Source of the DNA: Alphaproteobacteria bacterium
GTDB lineage: Bacteria; Pseudomonadota; Alphaproteobacteria; Rs-D84
Length of the DNA: 32,945 nt
Assembly: GCA_017471805.1 (NCBI GenBank)
Contig: JAFURS010000012.1
Coordinates: forward strand, 1-32,945
Direction: 5' to 3'
In this document: positions 16,397 through 23,692 of the stretch, piece by piece
Position numbering within the stretch: the stretch's first letter is position 1
Layout: each line of letters opens with the position of its first letter
Notes under the pieces: model-generated
The model's database searches: none
What the model was told of the DNA's origin: nothing
Seen by the model: only the letters and a program-made list of their open reading frames with translations
Program-made: the position numbers and the translations under genes

Positions 16397-17917
16397 ATGA
16401 TATGCTTAAAGTCAATTATATTTCACGGAATCGACGCTACGCCCATTGACGTTCAGGTTCAATTGTCATCGGGTCTGTCAAAGCCTGAATTTAACATCAT
16501 TGGATTGGCGGACCGTGCTGTCAAAGAATCTGCCGAACGTATTCGCAATGTTTTATCTGCCCTAAATTTATCATTACCGCCTAAGCGGTTAACTGTGAAT
16601 TTGTCGCCCGCAGACGTTGAAAAAACTGGTTCTCATTTTGACCTGCCGATATTGTGTGGGATATTGTGTGCGCTGGGGGTATTGCCGTCGGATGAACTTG
16701 AAAAATATTTAATCCTGGGCGAAGTTGGGTTAAATGGTGCAATTGTCAAAACAGATGCGGTTTTACCGGCCAGTGTCTGGGCAACGTCCAACGGGCTGGG
16801 GATAATATGTCCTGGCGACCAAGGGACCGAGGCACGATGGGCCGGCCATACTAATATCATTGCGCCATTTCATATTGTTCAACTGATAAATCATTTCAAA
16901 GGCACCCAGGTTTTACCTGTGCCTGAATTAGTATCTGTGTCTGACACGACCTCCACCCCACTTGATATGGCCGAAGTCCACGGTCAATCTGCGGCCAAGC
17001 GGGCATTGGAAATTGCGGCGGCTGGTGGTCACGCAATGTTGATGGTTGGTCCCCCAGGATCTGGCAAGACAATGTTGGCATCACGTTTGCCGACGATTAT
17101 GCCACCCCTTACCCCAGCCGAGATTTTAGAGACATCAACCATATATTCGATTGCCGGCCAATTAAAATCAAATGGTCTGATGACGGTTCGTCCATTTCGC
17201 AGTGTTCATCACACGTCCAGTCCGGTTGCCTTGGCGGGTGGTGGTTCTGACGCACGTCCGGGCGAAATATCATTGGCACACAATGGTGTATTGTTTTTGG
17301 ATGAATTACCTGAATTTAATCGTGCAACCCTAGAAATTTTGCGTCAGCCAATGGAATCCGGTCGTATTCTGATATCTCGGGCCCGTTGTAATGCGACATA
17401 TCCGGCCCGTTTTCAGTTAATTGCGGCAATGAATCCGTGTCCTTGCGGTCACTTGGGCAATGCGGCATTGTCTTGCAGTCGTGCGCCCCGCTGTGCCGAA
17501 GCATACCAGAACAAAATATCTGGTCCATTACTAGACCGCATAGATTTGCACGTTGATGTCGATGCTGTAAAGCCTTGGGAAATGACGACCGATGATGGTC
17601 CCCGTGAAACCAGTGCTGAAATACGGGCCCGTGTTGTTGCGGCACGTTCCCGCCAGATTGCACGCCAGGGTCGAATAAATGCCACCTTGGACGGGGCGGA
17701 ATTGGAACGTTTTGCGCCATTGACGCCTGAATTGACGACATTTTTGAATGCTGCTGCTGAAAAGATGGGTATGTCGGCCCGTGGTTATAACCGGATTAAG
17801 CGTTTGGCCCGAACGATTGCCGACCTGCGTGGTTCGTCGGATATTGAAATGTCCGACCTGGCCGAGGCTTTATCCTATCGTCCCATAAATCGTGGCAAAT
17901 ACGGTGTGAAATTATAA
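16397..17917 (+). CDS. comM: ComM/YifB Mg-chelatase-like AAA+ ATPase
   Basis: Hexameric helicase that promotes branch migration of integrated DNA during natural transformation in species where it has been studied. An N-terminal ChlI fold (residues 20-140, NIIGLADRAVKESAERIRNVL) precedes the AAA+ domain with Walker A GPPGSGKT (218-225) and Walker B GVLFLDELPEF. The NPCPCG...C...C metal-like cluster and C-terminal Mg_chelatase_C domain (RGYNRIKRLARTIADL) are present. At 506 aa it is full length. It is monocistronic and appears leaderless. No competence genes lie nearby. Confidence 0.93.
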   Translation: MICLKSIIFHGIDATPIDVQVQLSSGLSKPEFNIIGLADRAVKESAERIRNVLSALNLSLPPKRLTVNLSPADVEKTGSHFDLPILCGILCALGVLPSDELEKYLILGEVGLNGAIVKTDAVLPASVWATSNGLGIICPGDQGTEARWAGHTNIIAPFHIVQLINHFKGTQVLPVPELVSVSDTTSTPLDMAEVHGQSAAKRALEIAAAGGHAMLMVGPPGSGKTMLASRLPTIMPPLTPAEILETSTIYSIAGQLKSNGLMTVRPFRSVHHTSSPVALAGGGSDARPGEISLAHNGVLFLDELPEFNRATLEILRQPMESGRILISRARCNATYPARFQLIAAMNPCPCGHLGNAALSCSRAPRCAEAYQNKISGPLLDRIDLHVDVDAVKPWEMTTDDGPRETSAEIRARVVAARSRQIARQGRINATLDGAELERFAPLTPELTTFLNAAAEKMGMSARGYNRIKRLARTIADLRGSSDIEMSDLAEALSYRPINRGKYGVKL

Positions 17918-17920
17918 TGG

Positions 17921-18526
17921 TTATTTATGCTTGCCGTTTGTGGCCTGCAACCACTTTTTGATAAGATGGCCGGGCAGGGCGAATTTCCTGGCCGCATCTG
18001 CAATTGAATAGCGTTGTGCAAAATCAGTAATCATCTGCTTTGTTTCGTCCGAATACTTGGTTGCCTGTCTGGTTTCATATACATTGTATTTCTTATTCCA
18101 ATTTTGCAAGGTCGATTGTGGAACATTGTATTTTTGGATTACCGCCGATGCACCATTTGTTTTTGCAAAGTTCAAGATTTCCAGGATTTTATCTTCTGAA
18201 ACGATTTCACGCTTTTTTTTATTTTGGGCTTTATCCTTTTTACCTGTATAAATTGCCCTGGTTTTATTCCACTCTTGAATGGTCGCAGTATCAACCTTGT
18301 AAAGTCGCATCGCATTAGTCAGGCCACAGGTTTCAGCACACATCAGAATTTCAACTTTTTGTTCTTCTGTAAAACTGCGCATTGGTTGCATTTGATAAAT
18401 ATTATACTTTTTATTCCAACGAATAATAGTGCTGCTTTGCAACTTAAAGTGCCGTGCAGCAATTGTAGTGCCATTTTCCTTGGCCCAGTTCAGAACAGCA
18501 ATTTTATATTCTTCGGTATATTTCAT
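17921..18526 (-). CDS. Protein of four tandem helix-turn-helix repeats, no catalytic domain
   Basis: A 201-aa basic protein made almost wholly of four units of about 50 residues, each with YTEEYKIAVLNWAKENG-like helix, an A-x-x-F/Y-K turn and a closing W-N-K-K-Y-N-I-Y or W-L-Q. The fold resembles transposase-type (IS3/psq-like) HTH, but no DDE domain follows. It probably binds DNA as a multi-HTH regulator or architectural protein; the target is unknown. The ATG at 18526 is used because the one at 18547 lies between the -35 and -10 boxes. A consensus promoter puts the mRNA start at that ATG, so it is predicted leaderless. It runs opposite to comM and the stops are nearly adjacent (3 bases). 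Confidence 0.75.
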   Translation of the reverse strand: MKYTEEYKIAVLNWAKENGTTIAARHFKLQSSTIIRWNKKYNIYQMQPMRSFTEEQKVEILMCAETCGLTNAMRLYKVDTATIQEWNKTRAIYTGKKDKAQNKKKREIVSEDKILEILNFAKTNGASAVIQKYNVPQSTLQNWNKKYNVYETRQATKYSDETKQMITDFAQRYSIADAARKFALPGHLIKKWLQATNGKHK

Positions 18527-18533
18527 AATAAAT

Positions 18534-18563
18534 ATTATAATGCACATAAATGAATTTTGTCAA
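18534..18563 (-). promoter_or_regulatory. Consensus sigma70 promoter of the multi-HTH gene
   Basis: A perfect TTGACA (18558-18563) and perfect TATAAT (18534-18539) are 18 bases apart. The predicted start is at 18526-18528, on the ATG. Confidence 0.75.
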
Positions 18564-18610
18564 GCGTTCTGTATTTTGAAAACAGTCTTATGCCAATAAA
18601 TAAATTCACG

Positions 18611-18619
18611 TGATATATT
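18611..18619 (+). promoter_or_regulatory. Extended -10 promoter of the GNAT gene
   Basis: TGA then TATATT (18614-18619), six bases before the ATG at 18626. The -35 is weak. The predicted mRNA starts at the ATG. Confidence 0.5.
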
Positions 18620-18625
18620 TTGTTT

Positions 18626-18925
18626 ATGGAAAAAGAAGTTCAATATCTTTTAACCCCATCCCAAGACGGCTTTGATGCTGTCCTAAATGGACAGAAAATC
18701 GGGGAAATAACGTTTGTTCGTGTTGGTCCCGACACGCTAATAATAGATTACACGGGTGTTTCGCCTGAATTTCGTCATCACAATATCGGATTGACGCTGG
18801 TTCGCAATGTTGCCGATATGGCCCGTTCCCAACATCGGCACATAATTACATTGTGTCCATTTGCCCGTGCAATGTTCAATCGGTTTCCTGAATTTGATGA
18901 TATTCGCTTAATGAATGCGCACTAA
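18626..18925 (+). CDS. Small YjdJ-type GNAT acetyltransferase
   Basis: A 99-aa minimal GNAT of the YjdJ/Acetyltransf_CG group. It has VLNGQKIGEITF, then the TLIIDYTGVSPEFRHHNIGLTLVRNVADMA core with a degenerate acetyl-CoA loop (RHHNIG in place of R-G-x-G), and HRHIITLCPFARAMFNRFPEF. Substrate is unknown. The ATG at 18626 is chosen; a TTG two codons earlier is possible. It is divergent from the multi-HTH gene with a gap of about 100 bases that holds both promoters. Confidence 0.78.
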   Translation: MEKEVQYLLTPSQDGFDAVLNGQKIGEITFVRVGPDTLIIDYTGVSPEFRHHNIGLTLVRNVADMARSQHRHIITLCPFARAMFNRFPEFDDIRLMNAH

Positions 18926-18938
18926 AAATAGCATTGCG

Positions 18939-18944
18939 TATAAT
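18939..18944 (+). promoter_or_regulatory. Possible -10 box of the spermidine-synthase-like gene
   Basis: A perfect TATAAT lies 50 bases before the ATG; no good -35 is visible. A GGGGGA SD (18981-18986) follows. Confidence 0.4.
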
Positions 18945-18993
18945 TGTTTTTTTTACTAATATCACCTTTTGAAAGAAACCGGGGGAAAGAATA

Positions 18994-20376
18994 ATGTCAA
19001 AATTATCACGCACTGCGCTAGTGTTTTTAATATTTCTAAATGGCTATGTCAGTTTATCACTAGAATTGGTTGTATTGCGTCAATTGTCCTTCTATGTCGG
19101 CAGCAGTGCCGTCATCACCAGTATTATAATGGCGATATTTTTGGGTTTTATGTCGCTGGGGTATTTTGCTGGCGAATCCCAACGTGTGCCTGAAAAAAAG
19201 ATACGGTCAATTTTGAATTTTAGTTTCTTGTTCATTGCGTTGCTGTCTGTCTGTGCGGCCAGTTTCCCACTTATCACCCAATACTTTTTCTGGTTATATC
19301 GTGGCGGGATTCAATCTGGGGCGATTCAGACGTTTATTTATTCACTTGTGTTTTTATCGGCGGGGCCATTTTTGTTCGGCTTTAATACAACCTTGTTATC
19401 ACGTCACTTGCATACATTTAATAACAATTGCACCGGCAACATAATGGCGTGGGATACAATTGGTTCTGTGTTTGGTTCTATTGCAACGACATTGCTGTTA
19501 ATGCCGTTTATGGGGGTAAATTATACCGTTGTGTTGGTGACGACAATGGCGGTTATTGGCGCACTGGTTTTAAGTCGTCGTTGGTGGGTATGGATTGTGT
19601 GTGGACTGGTTTTAGCGGCATCATTTTATATCAACAGTAATGCCTATCAGGCCAAGCAGTATGGAATTATTGTAAATAATGCAAATTCAACGATTTCTGT
19701 ATCTGAATATGACACGACCCGCATTTTATATATGAACGGCTTGCCTATGTCTGTATATGACACGGCCCGTGGTTATGTTGCCGAATACATAGATTACTTA
19801 AATAAAAACTTTATCAACACAATGCCGCACGACCGGACATACAAGATTTTAGTCCTTGGGGCAGGGGGCTTTACCCTGGGGCTGGATGACACACGCAACG
19901 ACTATACATTTGTAGATATAGAGCATACATTAAAAGACGTATCTGAAAAATACTTCTTGGGTCGTCCGTTGCCTGAAAATAAAAAGTTTGTTGTTGCCGA
20001 CGCCAGTCAGTATCTTAAAAACACGGATACCCAGTATGATTTTATTTTATTAGATGTTTATTCAAATTCATATCAGGTCCCGGAAAGCCTTATAACGGTT
20101 GAATTTATGGAACGTCTAAAATCACGTATTGCGCCAAATGGTATTGTCGCAATGAATATGATTGTTTCCCCAGAATTTAGTGACAAATATTCACGTGTTT
20201 TTGATAATACGTTTCGTTCTGTATTTCCATACAATACCACCCGCCAGGTTATTGGGGAATATAATCCTTGGTATAATGTGATTGGACCATCGAATGTGAT
20301 ATATTTGTATTACAATATTGAAAATGATGGCCGTGTATATTCGATAAACAAAACCCCGGTTATCTATGACCGCTAG
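18994..20376 (+). CDS. Membrane-fused spermidine-synthase-like protein
   Basis: The 460-aa protein joins about seven N-terminal membrane helices (residues 8-215; for example ALVFLIFLNGYVSLSLELVVL, TIGSVFGSIATTLLLMPFMG) to a cytoplasmic aminopropyltransferase/SAM-fold domain (about 225-440). The Rossmann part shows ILVLGAGGFTLGLDD, FVDIEHT, VADASQYL and DFILLDVYS. The GAGG loop and the lack of a clear Asp pair of true spermidine synthases make the reaction uncertain; such fusions are common and uncharacterised. It has a good SD and ends in a terminator shared with sodB. Confidence 0.82.
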   Translation: MSKLSRTALVFLIFLNGYVSLSLELVVLRQLSFYVGSSAVITSIIMAIFLGFMSLGYFAGESQRVPEKKIRSILNFSFLFIALLSVCAASFPLITQYFFWLYRGGIQSGAIQTFIYSLVFLSAGPFLFGFNTTLLSRHLHTFNNNCTGNIMAWDTIGSVFGSIATTLLLMPFMGVNYTVVLVTTMAVIGALVLSRRWWVWIVCGLVLAASFYINSNAYQAKQYGIIVNNANSTISVSEYDTTRILYMNGLPMSVYDTARGYVAEYIDYLNKNFINTMPHDRTYKILVLGAGGFTLGLDDTRNDYTFVDIEHTLKDVSEKYFLGRPLPENKKFVVADASQYLKNTDTQYDFILLDVYSNSYQVPESLITVEFMERLKSRIAPNGIVAMNMIVSPEFSDKYSRVFDNTFRSVFPYNTTRQVIGEYNPWYNVIGPSNVIYLYYNIENDGRVYSINKTPVIYDR

Positions 20377-20381
20377 GTTGA

Positions 20382-20410
20382 TAAAAAAACGGGCTTAACC
20401 CGTTTTTTTT
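20382..20410. terminator. Bidirectional terminator between the SpeE-like gene and sodB
   Basis: AAAAAACGGG / CCCGTTTTTT around CTTAA has tails suited to both directions and abuts the sodB stop. Confidence 0.85.
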
Positions 20411-20997
20411 TATTGTTTTAGATTTTCGCTAACAAAATCCCAATTCACCAGTTTATCCAGAAACGAATCGACAAAATCCGCACGTTTGTTTTTATAGTCT
20501 AAATAATATGCGTGTTCCCACACGTCCAGATTCAAAATCGGCACCATATTATATGCGATTGGTGTATCGGCATTGTTTGTGTTAATTATTTTTAATTCGT
20601 CCCCATCCCGCACCAGCCAGGTATATCCGCTGCCAAACAGACTGGTTGCGGCATCTTTGAATTGTTTTTTGAAATTTTCTGTGCTGCCAAATTTTTCTAT
20701 GATTTCATCGGGGATTTTTGCGGTGCAATCTTTACACATACCGTTAAAAAAGAAGTTGTGGTTAAAGACCTGTGCGGCATTATTAAATATTTTTTTATCT
20801 TTTGGTGTATTTGCAGATTCCTGAATAATTTGGACCAACGAAACGTTTTCGTATGGAGTATTTTCAATCAGATTATTCAAATTATTTATATATGTTGCAA
20901 CGTGTTTTCCGTGATGTGTTTCTAATGTTTCTTGTGAAATATATGGGGCCAGTGCATTTGTTTCATACGGTAATGGAAATTGTGCTAAATCGAACAT
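20410..20997 (-). CDS. sodB: Superoxide dismutase, Fe type
   Basis: Dismutes superoxide in the cytoplasm. Metal ligands are H28 (LETHHGKH), H80 (FNHNFF), D158 and H162 (LDVWEHAYY). Gln76, in the N-terminal domain, is the placement typical of iron enzymes. Compared with E. coli SodB, the conserved Trp/Tyr aromatics around the metal site (QVWNHTFYW) read QVFNHNFFF here, so W71, Y76 and W77 equivalents are all Phe. The 195-aa length is normal. A GGGAG SD precedes the start. It is monocistronic. Confidence 0.93.
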   Translation of the reverse strand: MFDLAQFPLPYETNALAPYISQETLETHHGKHVATYINNLNNLIENTPYENVSLVQIIQESANTPKDKKIFNNAAQVFNHNFFFNGMCKDCTAKIPDEIIEKFGSTENFKKQFKDAATSLFGSGYTWLVRDGDELKIINTNNADTPIAYNMVPILNLDVWEHAYYLDYKNKRADFVDSFLDKLVNWDFVSENLKQ

Positions 20998-21076
20998 ATT
21001 TTTCTCCCTTTTGTGACAGGTTTATGTTGCCTGCGAAATTATAATTTTTCAACAGGAAAATTTTATTAAAAAGCAC

Positions 21077-21106
21077 TTGCGCCCCAAATAAAATATTTTC
21101 TATAAT
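21077..21106 (+). promoter_or_regulatory. Promoter of the thiol-redox / cvpA genes
   Basis: TTGCGC (21077-21082), 18 bases, perfect TATAAT (21101-21106), followed by an AAAGGAG SD (21117-21123) before the ATG at 21131. Confidence 0.65.
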
Positions 21107-21130
21107 CGGAACATCGAAAGGAGTAAATAT

Positions 21131-21727
21131 ATGAAGAAAACATCATTTTTATCAGCCATCTTGGGTTTATCATTTATTGGTGCTGCATCTGCTGCGGACA
21201 TCACGGTGTATTATTCACCATCTTGCCCACACTGTCATCACGCCCGTGAATTTATTTCCAGCACATTGGTTTATGAATATCCTGAATTAAAGGTCACAGA
21301 AGTCAATGTTATGGACCAGGCAAATATGGAAAAATTTCAGGCTGCATTAACCGAATGTAAATTTGACAACGGTGGTGTTCCTGTATTGGTAATTGGTGAC
21401 AAGTGCGAACAGGGCTATGCCGAATTTATGCAAGACACCCTGCGCCAGCACATTGAAGCAGACCTGTCAGACGAACAGAAGGCTGTTGCGGCTGAAAACA
21501 AAAAAGCCCTGGCCGCTGATGCAGAAAAGTTCAAATCTGAACACGCTGATCGTGTGAACGCTATTTCTGAATACAGTGCAACTGTTGCAGAACCTGCCAC
21601 CGAAGAAGCGACTGAATCTGAAACCGAAAAAAAAAATGAAGGCAGCGTAGCCTGGTTCTGGGGCCTGTTGATTGTCCTGGTTGCCGGTTTGGGTTATGTC
21701 TTGGTTCGCAAGGATAAACGTAAATAA
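21131..21727 (+). CDS. Membrane-anchored periplasmic glutaredoxin/thioredoxin-like protein
   Basis: A 198-aa exported thiol-redox protein. A signal peptide (residues 1-21) is followed by a small thioredoxin fold with active site C32-P-H-C35, a cis-Pro loop GGVPVLV and a second Cys pair (C76, C92). Next come a helical Ala/Glu/Lys-rich spacer (about 105-175) and a C-terminal membrane helix with a basic KDKRK end. The fold therefore sits in the periplasm tethered to the inner membrane. It could reduce or isomerise disulfides of envelope proteins; the CPHC motif is shared with DsbA, but the DsbA helical domain is missing. cvpA follows 26 bases later. Confidence 0.75.
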   Translation: MKKTSFLSAILGLSFIGAASAADITVYYSPSCPHCHHAREFISSTLVYEYPELKVTEVNVMDQANMEKFQAALTECKFDNGGVPVLVIGDKCEQGYAEFMQDTLRQHIEADLSDEQKAVAAENKKALAADAEKFKSEHADRVNAISEYSATVAEPATEEATESETEKKNEGSVAWFWGLLIVLVAGLGYVLVRKDKRK

Positions 21728-21753
21728 TCATTTACACTCAGGTTGGAACGATA

Positions 21754-22542
21754 ATGTTTGACTTAACAACACTTGATTACGTTTATGTTGCCGTTATATT
21801 GGCATCGACTGTCTGGGCAACAATTCGTGGTGGCGTTTATGAAACGATTGCGACGCTGTCGTGGGTTGTTGCTGCGATTTCTGCCCGATTTGCATCACCG
21901 GCACTTGACCGGTTGTTGCAGTCGTGGTTTGATTTATCAGAATCAACTGTTGGCACATTGGTTGCATCATACTTTATTGTATTCTTTGCAATCTTGTTGT
22001 TGGTTGGTTTCTTGAATCAGAAATTGCGTGATAAAATCCAAGACAGCATAATGAACGTCACGGACAAGACGCTGGGGGTAATCTTTGGTATTATTCGTGG
22101 TATTGTTGTTATGGGTGTTTTTTATTGGGGGGCGTTATGGTATTATTCAGACACGCCATTTTTACCCCAATGGTTGGCCCAGGCCCGCACCCGTCCGATA
22201 ATGCAGATTACTGCTGTGAAACTGGACGATTGGTTTTTCCCGGGGCCTGAAAATAAATTATTGGCCCGTGATATTGCCGGCTCTCACCAAGCGATAGAGA
22301 TTTATAATAATCTAATAAATCCCGCAATATCAACTGGGGCAATGGCCGATGATTCAACCGCCACCAAGGATGGTGACACTGCAACTGTCACACCGCCTGT
22401 GGAAACAGGGTACAAGTCATCAGAACGTGCCGCCTTGGAAAACCAATTATTACAGATTGAAACGGTTGCCCGTGCCATTGAATCACACCAAGATTCACAA
22501 GACGGTGCATCCGACGAAACCGACGAATCTGTTGCTGAATAA
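21754..22542 (+). CDS. cvpA: CvpA-family inner-membrane protein
   Basis: CvpA is linked to colicin V production and, in several species, to envelope stress or bile resistance; its biochemical role is unsettled. Four membrane helices (about 7-27, 30-47, 66-86 and 104-122) include the family pattern DYVYVAVILASTVWATIRGGVYETIATLSWVVA, then DKTLGVIFGIIRGIVVMG. A soluble acidic C-terminal tail of about 90 residues is longer than in short homologues. It probably shares an mRNA with the upstream redox protein. Confidence 0.88.
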   Translation: MFDLTTLDYVYVAVILASTVWATIRGGVYETIATLSWVVAAISARFASPALDRLLQSWFDLSESTVGTLVASYFIVFFAILLLVGFLNQKLRDKIQDSIMNVTDKTLGVIFGIIRGIVVMGVFYWGALWYYSDTPFLPQWLAQARTRPIMQITAVKLDDWFFPGPENKLLARDIAGSHQAIEIYNNLINPAISTGAMADDSTATKDGDTATVTPPVETGYKSSERAALENQLLQIETVARAIESHQDSQDGASDETDESVAE

Positions 22543-22546
22543 TCAG

Positions 22547-22570
22547 ACCGCCCATTGGGCGGTTTGTTTT
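22547..22570 (+). terminator. Terminator after cvpA
   Basis: ACCGCCC / GGGCGGT around ATT, then TTGTTTT, begins four bases past the stop codon. Confidence 0.8.
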
Positions 22571-22642
22571 GGAATTCATACCTGGTGCAAATATTGGTGT
22601 TTTATAGTATTGTGTGTATGTCAATAACCAAAGGAACCCACA

Positions 22643-23152
22643 ATGCTATTAAAATCAAAAATATGTTTTACTGCACTTGTTATATATGAAATTATTGCGG
22701 TGTCTGCGTTGCATTTTCAACGTCTGTGTGATGCGATGTTTCCGACACCATTTTGCGACAGTTGGTATCGTTATTTTTTATTTTGTATAATTGTACCATT
22801 GGTTGTGATGCTAATTTGGATGTGGATAAGTGAAATAATCCATCTGCATCGTCGTCGTAAATTCATACGTCGTGCCAAGAATACAGTATCTGGGATTATG
22901 TCAGGCATTCGTGGCAAGATAACCGAAAATCTTGATGCCCAGAATCTGGAAAAAATAATAACGGCTGCGATTTTGATTGGGATTAAGAAATACGCAGACC
23001 GTCATCCAAATCTGCGTCGCAATGTAAATAATATAATGGACATTGCAAATGGGGAAATGGAACTGGACATAATGTCCACCACCGACGAGGTGCCAATCAC
23101 GAAAAAAAGAACCGCACCAAAAGCGTCAAAAAACACACGAAATAAAAAATAG
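22643..23152 (+). CDS. Small membrane protein of unknown function
   Basis: A 169-aa protein with two predicted membrane helices (about 6-24 and 44-64), a basic HRRRKFIRRAK patch after the second, a helical region (about 90-140) and a very basic Lys/Arg-rich end. The topology suggests a cytoplasmic C-terminal domain that could contact nucleic acid or lipid head groups, but this is inference. No family is recognised. An AAGGA SD precedes the ATG, and a terminator shared with the cyclophilin gene follows. Confidence 0.65.
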   Translation: MLLKSKICFTALVIYEIIAVSALHFQRLCDAMFPTPFCDSWYRYFLFCIIVPLVVMLIWMWISEIIHLHRRRKFIRRAKNTVSGIMSGIRGKITENLDAQNLEKIITAAILIGIKKYADRHPNLRRNVNNIMDIANGEMELDIMSTTDEVPITKKRTAPKASKNTRNKK

Positions 23153-23174
23153 TTTTCTAATGTTTCTCACGCCC

Positions 23175-23203
23175 AAAAAATCCCCATTATGGGGATTTTT
23201 TTA
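23175..23203. terminator. Bidirectional terminator before the cyclophilin gene
   Basis: AAAAATCCCCA / TGGGGATTTTT around TTA, usable by both convergent genes. Confidence 0.85.
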
Positions 23204-23662
23204 TTATTCTATAATTTCTGCACTGATAATCTTGTCAGGATTTTCAACAGCGCCATTGGCCATTTCATCGCCCCGCTTGATTTTATCGACATTTTCCATC
23301 CCTGAAATAACGTTGCCCCATACGGTATATTGTCCGTCCAAAAAGCGACTGTTTTGGAAACATATAAAAAATTGAGAATCTGCGGAATTTCTGTCTGCAG
23401 CCCGTGCCATACCGACAGTTCCCCGCAGAAATGGTTCGGCTGAAAACTCAGCGGGTATGCTAACCCCGCTTCGACCTGTGCCGTTGCCAATTGGACAACC
23501 TGTTTGTGCCATAAATCCATCTATAACACGATGAAATTTTAGTCCATTATAGAACCCTGATTTTACCAGTTCGCAAATTCTAGCAACGTGTTTTGGTGCA
23601 ACATCTGGCATCATTTTTATAACAACTTCGCCCGTTGTCAGCGTCAGTTTTAAGTTCGGCAT
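23204..23662 (-). CDS. ppiB: Cyclophilin-type peptidyl-prolyl isomerase
   Basis: Catalyses cis-trans isomerisation of Xaa-Pro bonds. The compact 152-aa domain contains FHRVIDGFMAQTGCP with the catalytic Arg, GTVGMARAADRNSADSQFFICF and LDGQYTVWGNV. No signal peptide is visible, so it is cytoplasmic. An AAGGA SD precedes the start. It lies 30 bases downstream of the 722-aa solenoid gene and may be transcribed with it. Confidence 0.93.
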   Translation of the reverse strand: MPNLKLTLTTGEVVIKMMPDVAPKHVARICELVKSGFYNGLKFHRVIDGFMAQTGCPIGNGTGRSGVSIPAEFSAEPFLRGTVGMARAADRNSADSQFFICFQNSRFLDGQYTVWGNVISGMENVDKIKRGDEMANGAVENPDKIISAEIIE

Positions 23663-23692
23663 ATTTTATCCTTTTTTTATATTTTTGTTTTA

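Noticed and set aside
18527-18547. Upstream ATG start of the multi-HTH gene
   Set aside because: The TATAAT box lies between this ATG and the one at 18526, so the transcript cannot include it.
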